Assembly: GCF_028596125.1 (NCBI RefSeq)
Contig: NZ_CP117229.1
Coordinates: forward strand, 2,092,001-2,156,000
Direction: 5' to 3'
DNA length: 64,000 nucleotides
Source: Listeria innocua
GTDB taxonomy: Bacteria; Bacillota; Bacilli; Lactobacillales; Listeriaceae
Positions 34,669 through 43,501 of the stretch are shown piece after piece (position 1 is the first letter of the stretch; each line of letters opens with the position of its first letter). The notes below the pieces were generated by a model. It saw nothing but the letters and a program-made list of their open reading frames with translations, had not been told where the DNA came from and did no database searches. The translations under genes and the position numbers were made by a program.

Positions 34669-35010
34669 ATGTTTACTAAAAAAAGAGTTTTGATGGTGTT
34701 AGCGGCAGTTCTTCTAGCTGTCTGTGCTATTTGGGAGTATGCGATGCCAACCGATGCCGCAGTCAAATCCTATTACCTTAAAGTAGAAGAAACTGGTAAA
34801 GCTGTAACAAAGAACCAATTTAAAGGTTATAAATATGTTTCCAAAGTCTATGATGATAAAGGAAAACAAAAAAACATTACATTCTATTCTGAAAAGAAAT
34901 TAGCTAAAGATGACCAGTTTAAAGTATTAATCGGCGAAAACAAAATGGTTGTTAACTATAAAAAAATCAAAAACGTCCCTGATAAAATTAAATACCTAGC
35001 TGAAAAATAA
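34669..35010 (+). CDS. YxeA-family (DUF1093) secreted protein
   Basis: A 113-residue protein with an N-terminal hydrophobic signal or anchor (residues 7-25) followed by a small basic domain resembling the YxeA/DUF1093 oligosaccharide-binding-like family (YYLKVEETGKAV, YKYVSKVYDDKGKQKNITF). It is expected to be exported. Function unknown. It has its own promoter and terminator. This may correspond to the gene called sepA in this Listeria region, but I am not sure enough to name it. Confidence 0.75.
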   Translation: MFTKKRVLMVLAAVLLAVCAIWEYAMPTDAAVKSYYLKVEETGKAVTKNQFKGYKYVSKVYDDKGKQKNITFYSEKKLAKDDQFKVLIGENKMVVNYKKIKNVPDKIKYLAEK

Positions 35011-35057
35011 AAACACTTTGTTCTAGCCTAATTAACAGGCTAAACAAAGTGTTTTTT
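35009..35057 (+). terminator. Terminator of the YxeA-like gene
   Basis: AACACTTTGTT pairs with AACAAAGTGTT, with an inner AGCCT/AGGCT stem, followed by seven T. Confidence 0.88.
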
Positions 35058-35128
35058 TATTGAAGACTGAATCCGACTCCGCATAAACCTATCTCGTTTG
35101 GAACAAAACCTTTTGCCATTAATTGACA

Positions 35129-35166
35129 AAAAAAACAGGCTTGAAAATTTCAAGCCTGTTTTTTAA
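35129..35166 (-). terminator. Terminator of the CsbD-like gene
   Basis: AAAACAGGCTTGAAA pairs with TTTCAAGCCTGTTTT immediately after the stop on the minus strand. Confidence 0.88.
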
Positions 35167-35167
35167 C

Positions 35168-35353
35168 TTATTCGGATAATTTCTTTTTAGCGTCGCCCGT
35201 TTTATCTTCTACTTCGCCTTTAGCTTTTTGAGCTTTACCTTCTACTTGTTTGCCTTTATCATCTGTTGCTTTACCGAACTTGTCTTTTGCGTCACCTACT
35301 ACTTTGTCTTTAAGTCCTTTTGCTTTGTCTTTCATACCTTTATCTTCGCTCAT
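35168..35353 (-). CDS. CsbD-family stress protein
   Basis: A 61-residue, highly charged protein made almost entirely of Lys, Asp, Glu, Gly and Ala (KGLKDKVVGDAKDKFGKATD). It matches the CsbD family, sigma-B-controlled in Bacillus; the molecular function is unknown. AGGAGG precedes the ATG by 8 bp, and a small hairpin (ATTAGAA/TTCTAAT, 35369-35388) sits just upstream of it. A sigma-B-like promoter is visible. Confidence 0.88.
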   Translation of the reverse strand: MSEDKGMKDKAKGLKDKVVGDAKDKFGKATDDKGKQVEGKAQKAKGEVEDKTGDAKKKLSE

Positions 35354-35415
35354 TGTTATTGCCTCCTAATTAGAATTTATGTTCTAATGAAGAATCTTTA
35401 TCTCCATAGTAGTGT

Positions 35416-35440
35416 TTTCCACATTATAGAAAGCTAAAAC
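35416..35440 (-). promoter_or_regulatory. Sigma-B-like promoter of the CsbD gene
   Basis: On the minus strand GTTT (35437-35440) is followed after 15 bp by TGGAAA (35416-35421), close to GTTT-N13-15-GGGWAW. A TATAAT within the spacer could act as an alternative sigma-A -10. Confidence 0.6.
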
Positions 35441-35447
35441 ATCTTTT

Positions 35448-36497
35448 TTAAATAGAATGAACGGTTCGATTGGTCTCAGCCGCTTCAAATATGGCTTCAA
35501 TCAATTTTAAAACTTGATAAACTTCTTCGTTTTGAACGATTGGTTCACTCGTATTATTTAAAACATCGACAAAGTTATTATAGAAAGATGGAGCTAATTT
35601 GGCAGGTGCCGGAAGTGATAATGTATTGGTTGCTTCTTCGCTTGGTGGTGCCATTGTTTTTGTCAGTCCTTGCCCTGCTTTAATTGGCGTTGGCTCTGAA
35701 GTTTTAGCAAGTGCGGTTGGTTTGACGATTTCCCCACTTAGATCCCAATCGTGGATAATTCCGGTTCCTTCTGTGCCTTTGACATACCAGCGAGGTAGTT
35801 TAATGAAGTTCGTTGTGCCTACTTCGATTTGAGCAGTAATACCATTTTCAAAAGTAATGAACGTTACGAAGCCATCATCGACTTCATCCCCAAGCGCAAA
35901 ACTTAAATTAGCAGATACGGACTTCACATTGCTATCCACTAGGAATAACAATTGGTCAAGTAAATGTACGCCCCAATCAAGTACCATCCCGCCGCCATGT
36001 GCTTTCAAATGACGCCAATCTCCTGGAATACCATTTGCTCCGTGGACACGTGATTCTAGGTGGAACATTTCACCAATCGTTTTTTGTTCGAACATTTCTT
36101 TAATAATAAGGAAATCTTCGTCCCAACGTCTATTTTGATGAACCATAAAATGTTTATTTACTCTTTTAGCCACGTCCATAATTGCTAGTAAATCTTCACT
36201 TGTCATTGTCACTGGTTTTTCACAAACAACGTGTTTCCCTGCTTCAAGTGCGCTAATTGCAAGCTCTTTATGGCTATCGTTTGGCGTTGCAATAAGAACA
36301 GCATCTACTTTTTCGTCTGCTAAAACAGCTTCATAACTTTCATAGATTTTTAAGCCTTTTTGAGCGGCGGCTTCGCGTTTTTCTGCTAGAATGTCGAATA
36401 CGCCATGAACTTCTAAATTATCAGCAGCCGATGCAAGCGTTACATGATAGCTTCCCATTCCGCCGTAACCAACAATTACTAATTGATATTTTTTCAT
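35448..36497 (-). CDS. Gfo/Idh/MocA-family oxidoreductase (2)
   Basis: A 349-residue NAD(P)-dependent sugar or polyol dehydrogenase. The N-terminal Rossmann fold has IVGYGGMGSYH (about 7-17), and the family signature HVVCEKPVTM is at about 89-98. The C-terminal half is the GFO/IDH beta-sheet domain (HLESRVHGANGIPGDWRHL and DWGVHLLDQ). It is the last gene of a five-gene operon and follows the isomerase gene by 22 bp. The substrate is unknown. Confidence 0.87.
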   Translation of the reverse strand: MKKYQLVIVGYGGMGSYHVTLASAADNLEVHGVFDILAEKREAAAQKGLKIYESYEAVLADEKVDAVLIATPNDSHKELAISALEAGKHVVCEKPVTMTSEDLLAIMDVAKRVNKHFMVHQNRRWDEDFLIIKEMFEQKTIGEMFHLESRVHGANGIPGDWRHLKAHGGGMVLDWGVHLLDQLLFLVDSNVKSVSANLSFALGDEVDDGFVTFITFENGITAQIEVGTTNFIKLPRWYVKGTEGTGIIHDWDLSGEIVKPTALAKTSEPTPIKAGQGLTKTMAPPSEEATNTLSLPAPAKLAPSFYNNFVDVLNNTSEPIVQNEEVYQVLKLIEAIFEAAETNRTVHSI

Positions 36498-36519
36498 TCT
36501 AAGACATCCTTTCTTATTG

Positions 36520-37488
36520 TTACGCCCACCACATATCCAGTGGTTTGTCTTTAATTAAGATCGATTGTAAGTTTGTAACAGCACGATCGAAGCCTTCGTC
36601 AATCGACATTAATGGATCTTCGTGTTCGATACTGACTACATAATCATAACCATATGTTCGAAGCGCGCTCATAATATCCGACCATTCTGTCAAACTATGA
36701 CCACAACCAACCGAACGGAATGTCCAACTTCTTGTTTGAACGTCGCCATATGGTTGCATATCCGTCAAACCGTACATATTGATATTATCTTGATCTAAAT
36801 ACGTATCTTTAGCATGGAAATGATGGATTGCTCCAGCTTTCCCTAAGATTTTGATAGCTCCAACTGGGTCAATTCCTTGCCACCACAAATGGCTTGGATC
36901 TAAATTAACACCGATAGCATCATTTGTTTCTTCACGCAGTTTTAAAATGGTATATGGTGTATGACATAAGAAACCACCGTGCAATTCGATACCAATTTTA
37001 ACACCAGAAGCCGCTGCAAGTTCGCCAATTTCTTTCCAGTAAGGAATTAGCTTAGTTTCCCATTGCCATGTTTTAATATCGCTATAAACAGTCGGCCAAG
37101 GAATTACCGGCCAGTTCGGCGCTTTGGCATCGTCACTATCTCCCGCTGTTCCAGAAAATGTATTAACAACCGGAACGTTCATTAAAGAAGCTAGTTTGAT
37201 TGATTTGCGCAAAATTTCATCAGATGCAGCCGCTTCTTCTTTATTGGGAGAAATCGGGTTATCGTGGCAACTAAAAGCACTAATTGTTAATCCTCGACTA
37301 GTAAATTTTTCTAAATATTCCTTGCGCGCTGCTTCACTCGCTAAAAGTTCATCGGTTGGACAGTGATGATTCCCAGGGTTCCCACCAGTCCCGATTTCGA
37401 CAGCATCAAGTCCTGCCGCTTTTACTTTATCTAACATTTCATCTAATGATAAATTTGCAAATAATGGTGTAAATACGCCTAATTTCAT
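36520..37488 (-). CDS. Sugar phosphate isomerase/epimerase, xylose isomerase-like TIM barrel (2)
   Basis: A 322-residue AP-endonuclease-2-type TIM barrel. Metal-binding residues are at the usual strand ends: IGIELHGGF (Glu), VNLDPSHLWW (Asp and His), HHFHAKD (His) and VSIEHEDP (Glu). It opens with LGVFTPLFANLSLDEML. GGAGG precedes the ATG, two bases after the ThuA-like stop. It may act as an isomerase or as a lyase on 3-keto sugars; see the findings. Confidence 0.86.
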   Translation of the reverse strand: MKLGVFTPLFANLSLDEMLDKVKAAGLDAVEIGTGGNPGNHHCPTDELLASEAARKEYLEKFTSRGLTISAFSCHDNPISPNKEEAAASDEILRKSIKLASLMNVPVVNTFSGTAGDSDDAKAPNWPVIPWPTVYSDIKTWQWETKLIPYWKEIGELAAASGVKIGIELHGGFLCHTPYTILKLREETNDAIGVNLDPSHLWWQGIDPVGAIKILGKAGAIHHFHAKDTYLDQDNINMYGLTDMQPYGDVQTRSWTFRSVGCGHSLTEWSDIMSALRTYGYDYVVSIEHEDPLMSIDEGFDRAVTNLQSILIKDKPLDMWWA

Positions 37489-37490
37489 GT

Positions 37491-38213
37491 TTATTTCCTC
37501 CCTATTTTTTCAAGTGGTTGATGATTTCCATATTTTGGATATGTTTTTCGACCTTCTGCACACCAGTGAACGCCGTTAATAATTACTTGTTGAATATCCG
37601 GGTGGTGATACGTTGGATAAGATTCATGGCCAGGTTGGAAGTAGAAAATCCGCCCATTGCCTCTTTTGTATGTGATACCGCTTCGGAAAACTTCTCCGCC
37701 TTCAAACCATCCTAAGAAAATGAGTTCATCTGGTGCTGGTATATCAAAATGCTCGCCGTACATTTCTTCTTCATCTAATTCAATAAATTCACCAATACCT
37801 TTTGCGATTGGATGCGTCGGATCAACTACCCAAAGACGCTCCCTTTCATTTGCTTCACGCCATTTTAAATCACAACTCGTGCCCATTAAACGCATAAAGA
37901 TTTTTGACATATGTCCAGAATGAAGTACGATAAGCCCCATACCTTCTAAAACACGTTTTTGCACACGATCGACAATTTTATCTTCTACGCGGTCGTGCCC
38001 CATATGTCCCCACCAGATTAGAACATCTGTATTCGCTAAAACTTCTTCTGTAAGCCCATGTTCCGGTTCTTCCAACGTAGCTGTTTTCGTATCAATTCCT
38101 GCTTTTTCTAGGAAACTAGCAATTTGTCCATGAATTCCATCTGGATAAATTGCAAGCACAGCATCATCTTCTTTTTCGTGTAAAAATTCGTTCCACACTG
38201 TCACACGCGTCAT
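37491..38213 (-). CDS. ThuA-like trehalose-utilization-family protein
   Basis: A 240-residue protein of the ThuA family, which has a class I glutamine-amidotransferase-like fold. Visible family segments are [33 protein letters not shown] and [14 protein letters not shown]. ThuA was linked to disaccharide oxidation in rhizobia; its chemistry is still vague. The ATG at 38213 has GGAGG 9 bp upstream; the preceding gene ends at 38215, so they are coupled. Confidence 0.86.
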   Translation of the reverse strand: MTRVTVWNEFLHEKEDDAVLAIYPDGIHGQIASFLEKAGIDTKTATLEEPEHGLTEEVLANTDVLIWWGHMGHDRVEDKIVDRVQKRVLEGMGLIVLHSGHMSKIFMRLMGTSCDLKWREANERERLWVVDPTHPIAKGIGEFIELDEEEMYGEHFDIPAPDELIFLGWFEGGEVFRSGITYKRGNGRIFYFQPGHESYPTYHHPDIQQVIINGVHWCAEGRKTYPKYGNHQPLEKIGRK

Positions 38214-38214
38214 A

Positions 38215-38955
38215 TTATTTCTCCTCCAATACATTCGCTAAATACGTATAACCTTTTGCAACACTTGTTAACGGATCTTCAACAAATGCTTCTTGCTCAA
38301 TAATTAACCATTCTGTTCCTGCATTAAGCGCTGTTTTCACGTATCCTGGAACATCGAGAATTCCTTCGCCGATAATGGTGCTTTCTTTATTCGTTTTCGC
38401 TTTATCTTTAATATGGATTAGCGGTACTCGATTACGATATTTTTCGATAAAAGGAATGACTCCTACACCAGCGTACTCTATCCAGTAAGTATCTAATTCT
38501 GCAACCATTTCAGGAACATTCTCAAGTAAATTGTCCAAAATGATTTCGCCATCTAATTTTTCTAATTCGTGAGCGTGATTATGATAGCCAAACGCCATTC
38601 CGGATTGTCGGATTGCTTTTCCGATGTTACTTAGCTCTACGCTGAATTCAAGCCATCCTTCTTTTGAGTCGAAATCGGCATATGGACAAATAATGTATTT
38701 ATTACCTAATTCCCGTTCAAAAAGAATGACGTTTTCTAAATTGGCTTGAAGCTCTTCTTTACTAATATGTGATCCCGCTACTTCTAGTCCAAGTTCGGCT
38801 AATTTCGCTTTGATTTCACTCGCGGATTTACCATAATAGCCAGCAAATTCCACGCCGTCATAACCCATTTCCGCCACTTTTTCTAAAGTTCCAAAGAAAT
38901 CGTCTTCACAAGCTTCCTTAACACTCCATAACTGCAAAGCTATTTTTGCTTTCAT
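38215..38955 (-). CDS. Sugar phosphate isomerase/epimerase, xylose isomerase-like TIM barrel (1)
   Basis: A 246-residue TIM barrel, shorter than its operon partner. Metal sites: [29 protein letters not shown] (the D/E pair), PLIHIKD and IIEQEAF. IolE/IolH-like proteins share this pattern. AAGGAGG precedes the ATG, and it follows the dehydrogenase gene by 15 bp. Confidence 0.87.
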   Translation of the reverse strand: MKAKIALQLWSVKEACEDDFFGTLEKVAEMGYDGVEFAGYYGKSASEIKAKLAELGLEVAGSHISKEELQANLENVILFERELGNKYIICPYADFDSKEGWLEFSVELSNIGKAIRQSGMAFGYHNHAHELEKLDGEIILDNLLENVPEMVAELDTYWIEYAGVGVIPFIEKYRNRVPLIHIKDKAKTNKESTIIGEGILDVPGYVKTALNAGTEWLIIEQEAFVEDPLTSVAKGYTYLANVLEEK

Positions 38956-38970
38956 AAAAGCACTTCCTCC

Positions 38971-40047
38971 TTAATTAAAATAAACTGGTTGTCCTGTTTT
39001 TGAGGATTCATAGATAGCTTCTAAAATTTGTGTTACGACAAGAGCTTGCTCAGGTTTTACAACTGGATCAGTATCATTTAAAATTGCCTCTAACCATTGT
39101 TCTGCTTCGATTAAGGCTGGATCATCACCTGTTCCATCGTAAAAATCAACGCCGCCTGCTTCTAATTGGATTTTCTTTTCATACATTTGGCTGTGTGCCT
39201 CACCGTTAATTCGTAATCCATCTTCCATATCAGCGCCACCTTCTGTTCCCGAAAGTGATGTTCTCGCTTCACCAACATCTAATGTGTTTAGCGCCCAGCT
39301 TGCTTCTAAAACAATCGTTGCGCCATTTTCCATAGTGATAAAACCAAATGCAGAATCTTCTACTGTAAATTTACTTGGATCCCATGAACCCCACGCATTC
39401 GCTGCATTTTCTTTTTTCGCAAGTTTATGGTAGCTATTTCCTACGACATATTTTGGTTTATAGTTGTCCATCATCCAAAGTGTTAAATCAAGTGCGTGTG
39501 TTCCAATATCAATAAGTGGTCCGCCACCTTGAGCTTCTTCGTCCAAGAATACGCCCCAAGTTGGTACTGCCCGGCGACGAATCGCTTTAGCTTTTGCATA
39601 ATAAATATCGCCTAATTCACCATTTTCGCAAACTTGATGCAAGTAATCAGAGTCTTTACGGAATCTATTTTGGTAACCAATTGTTAGTTTTTTCCCTGTA
39701 CGATTAGCAGCTTCAATCATGCTTTTCGCTTCTGCTGTTGTTTTTGCCATTGGTTTCTCGCACATAACATGTTTTCCAGCTTCCATAGCCGCAATAGAAA
39801 TTTCTGCATGAGAAATATTTGGTGTACAAACATGGATGACATCAATGGATTTATCTTGGAGTAATTCTACATAGTTTGTGTATACGCTTGCATTTTCGCT
39901 GCCAAATTCTTTTGCTGCCGCTTCCGCTTTTTCTAGAACAATATCACAAAAAGCAACCATTTCTGCTTTCTCAGCTTTTAATAAACTTGGCATATGCTTC
40001 CCGTTTGCAATGCCTCCACAACCAATAATTCCAACTTTTAATGTCAT
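38971..40047 (-). CDS. Gfo/Idh/MocA-family oxidoreductase (1)
   Basis: A 358-residue dehydrogenase. The Rossmann motif is GIIGCGGIANGKH (about 6-18), the signature HVMCEKPMAK is near residues 92-101, and the substrate domain has GGGPLIDIGTHALDL with the catalytic-region His. It is the first gene of the five-gene operon. Its ribosome binding site, GGAGG, is buried in a 15-bp stem that also looks like a terminator. No PTS or ABC transporter is in the operon, so the substrate must enter elsewhere or arise internally. Confidence 0.88.
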   Translation of the reverse strand: MTLKVGIIGCGGIANGKHMPSLLKAEKAEMVAFCDIVLEKAEAAAKEFGSENASVYTNYVELLQDKSIDVIHVCTPNISHAEISIAAMEAGKHVMCEKPMAKTTAEAKSMIEAANRTGKKLTIGYQNRFRKDSDYLHQVCENGELGDIYYAKAKAIRRRAVPTWGVFLDEEAQGGGPLIDIGTHALDLTLWMMDNYKPKYVVGNSYHKLAKKENAANAWGSWDPSKFTVEDSAFGFITMENGATIVLEASWALNTLDVGEARTSLSGTEGGADMEDGLRINGEAHSQMYEKKIQLEAGGVDFYDGTGDDPALIEAEQWLEAILNDTDPVVKPEQALVVTQILEAIYESSKTGQPVYFN

Positions 40048-40050
40048 AAT

Positions 40051-40100
40051 AAAAAACCTCCAATAGTTTTGATAGTTACATCATACAAAACTACTGAAGG
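40051..40100 (-). promoter_or_regulatory. Hairpin that is both terminator-like and masks the ribosome binding site
   Basis: On the minus strand CCTTCAGTAGTTTTG (40086-40100) pairs over all 15 positions, counting G-U pairs, with CAAAACTATTGGAGG (40057-40071), followed by TTTTTT. The 3' arm ends in the GGAGG of the dehydrogenase gene. Confidence 0.7.
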
Positions 40101-40121
40101 TAATTCTTCCTATTTTATTGC

Positions 40122-41000
40122 TTAATTATTCCCGTATATTGTCTTCCTGTATTTAAGAGGCGCTACCCCCATCGCTCTTTTGAAAGCATGGTGGAATGTT
40201 TTAACGCTACTAAATCCAGCAAGTTCAGCTACTTCGGTTACAGGGAACGCTTCATTTAACAACATCCATTTCGCTTTATTTAAACGGTAATCATTTAAAA
40301 AAGTCACAAACGTCATACCAGTATTTCGCTTGAAAAATTTCGTGAAATAATACGTACTAAATCCAGTATAATCCGCAACTTCTTGTAAGCTAACTGGTTC
40401 TTGATAATGTTTTTCTACATATGAAAAAATCTGATCTAGCTTTTGGAGTGTTTCTTTTGATTTAAGTACAGCTTTTTCGGAAATGACGCTATCAGGTTGC
40501 GTTTTTTTCTGTGGTATTTCGCGGTAAATTAAACCAATAATCGCTAGCAGATCGGCTTTAAGAATATAATGTTTGCCCGGGGAATCATTACTCGATTCTA
40601 AATGGATATTTCTAATAAGTGATTGTACCTTCGCCGTCGTTTCTTCTGGCCATTCTCGGCTTAAATGAGCCATCTCCGTGAGCATTTCTCGAAGGGTGCC
40701 ATTTTGTCCGTCCATTTGCATTTCTTCTTGAAATAGGCTTAAATCAAATTGAATAACAATACGCTCACTATTTGGTGAAGCTAAAAAATAATGTACATCT
40801 CCGCCGTTAATGATTTGTATTTCACCCTCATTAAGTTGGATGGGCATATCATTTACTCCAAGGTTTAGACTGCCTTTTAGTGCATAAATAATCTCAATTT
40901 CTTTATGCCAATGAGGATAAACAAGAACTTCTCCTTCATTAACAAAAGATCGAAACGGAAATGCTTTATTTAATTCTGGAATTTCCAAGTATTCACTCAT
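40122..41000 (-). CDS. AraC-family transcriptional regulator
   Basis: A 292-residue regulator. An N-terminal cupin sugar-sensing domain (about 20-110; YPHWHKEIEIIYALKG) is followed by the AraC double helix-turn-helix (about 190-288; VSLQEVADYTGFSTYYFTKF and VTEVAELAGFSSVKTFHHAF). The ATG at 41000 has AAAGGAG 7 bp upstream; eight more upstream residues are not needed. It lies 74 bp upstream of the dehydrogenase operon in the same direction and is its likely regulator. Confidence 0.9.
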   Translation of the reverse strand: MSEYLEIPELNKAFPFRSFVNEGEVLVYPHWHKEIEIIYALKGSLNLGVNDMPIQLNEGEIQIINGGDVHYFLASPNSERIVIQFDLSLFQEEMQMDGQNGTLREMLTEMAHLSREWPEETTAKVQSLIRNIHLESSNDSPGKHYILKADLLAIIGLIYREIPQKKTQPDSVISEKAVLKSKETLQKLDQIFSYVEKHYQEPVSLQEVADYTGFSTYYFTKFFKRNTGMTFVTFLNDYRLNKAKWMLLNEAFPVTEVAELAGFSSVKTFHHAFKRAMGVAPLKYRKTIYGNN

Positions 41001-41032
41001 TGCGGAACTCCTTTTTTCTTTCATTTTAGCAT

Positions 41033-41066
41033 AAAAAAGAAGACAGCCGGTAGACTATCTTCTTTT
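41033..41066 (-). terminator. Terminator of Crp/Fnr regulator C
   Basis: AAGAAGATAG pairs with CTGTCTTCTT and is followed by T residues on the minus strand, overlapping the upstream region of the araC-type gene. Confidence 0.7.
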
Positions 41067-41068
41067 AT

Positions 41069-41764
41069 TTATAAAATTAAAGATTCATATGGAATTTCAT
41101 TGAATAGTTTTTCTACATTGATAATTACAGGAATTTTAGTATTTAATAAATATCCTTCTTTTTTGAGTTCGCTAAGAGTTAGACTAAGATATTCTCTTGT
41201 GATTCCCATAAATTTAGATAAAAATGTAGTTGATAATTCTTGTGGTATTTGAATATTGTCACCGTTTGAAATGCCATATTCATAGCCAATCGCAGCAATC
41301 ACGTGCTTGACGCGATCTTTTACTTTGAGTGTGTTAAGTAAACAGCGACGTTGCAGAATCATAATTTCTTTTTTAGATTGAAAAAGCATAAATTCTTCAA
41401 TGCTCACATGTTTTTCCACCATAAAAATAAAAAAATCTCTATCAACTGCAGTAATCACACTAGAACTAGGCGATAATAATTTTGCGCTAATATTACGTTT
41501 TAAATCTGAGGACATAAAAGATGAAAAATTGCATACATCACCATGTTTCAGTAATTGATCGTATCCTATATAATCATCTATTTGCGTTCCTTTCATAACA
41601 ATCCCTTTTTCAACAAAATAGATCCCTGTTACAAAATCAACATCAAACAGCTCGTTTTTAGAAAGCTTAATACTCATACTATGTTTAGCAAAATCCCCAG
41701 ACTTCTTACAAAAATGAAGCGGATTGGTCAAGATTTCATGTTGTCTTTTTTCTAATGTGTTCAT
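41069..41764 (-). CDS. Crp/Fnr-family regulator, PrfA-like (C)
   Basis: A 231-residue regulator with a beta-roll sensor (about 30-130; VTGIYFVEKGIVMKG and LLKHGDVCNFSSF) and a C-terminal winged helix (TTFLSKFMGITREYLSLTLS, about 188-207). AGAGGAGG precedes the ATG. No Fe-S cysteine cluster. Targets unknown. It sits directly downstream of another family member in the same orientation. Confidence 0.85.
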   Translation of the reverse strand: MNTLEKRQHEILTNPLHFCKKSGDFAKHSMSIKLSKNELFDVDFVTGIYFVEKGIVMKGTQIDDYIGYDQLLKHGDVCNFSSFMSSDLKRNISAKLLSPSSSVITAVDRDFFIFMVEKHVSIEEFMLFQSKKEIMILQRRCLLNTLKVKDRVKHVIAAIGYEYGISNGDNIQIPQELSTTFLSKFMGITREYLSLTLSELKKEGYLLNTKIPVIINVEKLFNEIPYESLIL

Positions 41765-42016
41765 TGCAAATTCCTCCTCTAAAGTATAATATCACAGAAT
41801 GAAAACACCCTAGAGAAGGCTTAAACCAAATAAAATAACGTTATTATCAAAAAACAAGATTTTTTTTACTATTACGCATTAAAAATAAACATTTTTTAGG
41901 CGAAAAACAGCTAAATAAGTACTTTTTGTGACATTTTTTCTCACGTTTTTTTAGATGTTTTTTTAAATTTTCCACCTTTTACGCACAGAAAATCAATAAA
42001 TATTAAGTTTTATAAA

Positions 42017-42688
42017 TTATAGTTCATCGATTTTTTTTATTACCCACGGTTTATGGCTATCGTCTAAAATTCCTTCTTTTCTTAGTTTGAGTACGATAAT
42101 ATTCGTGTACTCTCTTGTCGTATTTGCGTATTGAGCCAAAATAGAATTATTAATTTCATCTGGCAAAATAAAATCTTTCTCTTTTGTTACTCGTCCCATA
42201 TACAAACCAATTTCTTTCAGACAAGCTCTAATGCGAAGTTCCTTTTTCATAAAAGTACGTTTGCTCGCTTTAAAATAAACTTTTCTTGTATAAAGTAAAT
42301 TCGATAATAAAAATTTAGCTTTTTGATTATTTTCGTCTAACACTCGTCCTACAAAATCAGGATCAAGCACCCAGCAACGAACTTGCGTTAAACACCGTAA
42401 AAAAGCGTCTTCCGGTTCTTCTTTGATTAGCGGAATTAAATTGATGGCAATCTCACCACCAACAAAACTAATAATGCCAAAGTCGCCATATTCATTTTTG
42501 AGACAATAGGCAAAATATCCACTTTCAACTAAGTAAATCTTGAAGTTTTTGTTGTCGTTCATTTTGATTTCTTTGCCTCTTGGGAAAATTTCTTGGTAGC
42601 AATATTCATGAAAGTCTATATCTTTTTTTAGTAATTGGAGTAGGGCTTTAGTTGTTGTATCTTTGAAAATTTCTTCATCTGAATGCAT
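42017..42688 (-). CDS. Crp/Fnr-family regulator, PrfA-like (D)
   Basis: A 223-residue regulator. The sensor beta-roll includes FKIYLVESGYFAYCL and IISFVGGEIAINLIPL; the winged helix has SILAQYANTTREYTNIIVLK (about 183-202). AGAGGATG precedes the ATG. The 252-bp gap to regulator C is AT-rich and holds that gene's promoter; I see no gene in it. Confidence 0.84.
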   Translation of the reverse strand: MHSDEEIFKDTTTKALLQLLKKDIDFHEYCYQEIFPRGKEIKMNDNKNFKIYLVESGYFAYCLKNEYGDFGIISFVGGEIAINLIPLIKEEPEDAFLRCLTQVRCWVLDPDFVGRVLDENNQKAKFLLSNLLYTRKVYFKASKRTFMKKELRIRACLKEIGLYMGRVTKEKDFILPDEINNSILAQYANTTREYTNIIVLKLRKEGILDDSHKPWVIKKIDEL

Positions 42689-42713
42689 GTTCTAACATCC
42701 TCTCTATTAAATT

Positions 42714-42748
42714 ACAAAAAAACTGCAGACTAGGTGCTTCTGCAAGTT
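42714..42748 (-). terminator. Terminator of the MBL-fold hydrolase gene
   Basis: AACTTGCAGA pairs with TCTGCAGTT followed by T residues on the minus strand, 5 bp after the stop. Confidence 0.75.
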
Positions 42749-42752
42749 CTTT

Positions 42753-43370
42753 TTAGTTGAAATATGGGTTTGTTTTCTTTTCATGACCGATTGTAGTTGC
42801 ATCTCCGTGTCCTGAATATGCTGGCAAATCATCTGGCAGTACAAATAACTCTGTTTTAATACTATTGATTAACGTGTCAAAGTCACCTGTATATAAGTCA
42901 GTTCGGCCAATGCTTCCTTTGAAGAGCGCGTCACCAACCACTGCAAAATCATCGAAAATAAAACTTACGCTACCGATAGAGTGTCCTGGTGTTGGCACCA
43001 CTTTAAAACGAAAACCTTCTATATTATAGTCACCTAATGTAAATTCGTATTCAGCAGGTTGTGCAACAATTGCTTTTCCCGCGATATGCGCAGATAGGTT
43101 TAAATCTGGATTTGAAAGCCATTCTTGTTCTAATGGGCTAACATATACCGGAATTTGATAAGTCGAGCGAATTTCTTCTAAAGCGCTAATATGATCATAA
43201 TGACAATGCGTCAGTAAAACAGCAATTGGTTTCACTCCCAAACTAGCAATTTCCGCTTCAATTTTATTAGCTTCATCGCCCGGATCAACAATTAAAGCTA
43301 AATTATCTTGATAAATGATATAACAATTTTCTTGGATTATTCCTGTCATAATTCGTTTGATTTTTGTCAT
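42753..43370 (-). CDS. MBL-fold hydrolase (glyoxalase II-like)
   Basis: A 205-residue metallo-beta-lactamase-fold hydrolase. The di-metal motif is LTHCHYDH (about 54-61), with further ligands in PTPGHSIGSV, VVGDALF and YSGHGDAT. Such proteins often cleave S-lactoyl thiols. The ATG at 43370 follows AAAGGCGG; a 10-residue upstream extension is not supported. It is divergent from a glyoxalase I gene, which fits methylglyoxal detoxification. Confidence 0.87.
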   Translation of the reverse strand: MTKIKRIMTGIIQENCYIIYQDNLALIVDPGDEANKIEAEIASLGVKPIAVLLTHCHYDHISALEEIRSTYQIPVYVSPLEQEWLSNPDLNLSAHIAGKAIVAQPAEYEFTLGDYNIEGFRFKVVPTPGHSIGSVSFIFDDFAVVGDALFKGSIGRTDLYTGDFDTLINSIKTELFVLPDDLPAYSGHGDATTIGHEKKTNPYFN

Positions 43371-43441
43371 TTCACTTCCGCCTTTCTTCACATTCATCAT
43401 TATACCGAAAAACTGGCTTTACTTCCATCAATATTCCTTGT

Positions 43442-43470
43442 TTGTATTCACTTCCGAGATATACTACAAT
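43442..43470 (+). promoter_or_regulatory. Promoter of the glyoxalase gene
   Basis: TTGTAT (43442-43447) and TACAAT (43465-43470) are 17 bp apart, 32 bp before the ATG. Confidence 0.72.
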
Positions 43471-43501
43471 GAAGAAAGAAGTTTAAAAGGAGGAAGAAAA
43501 A

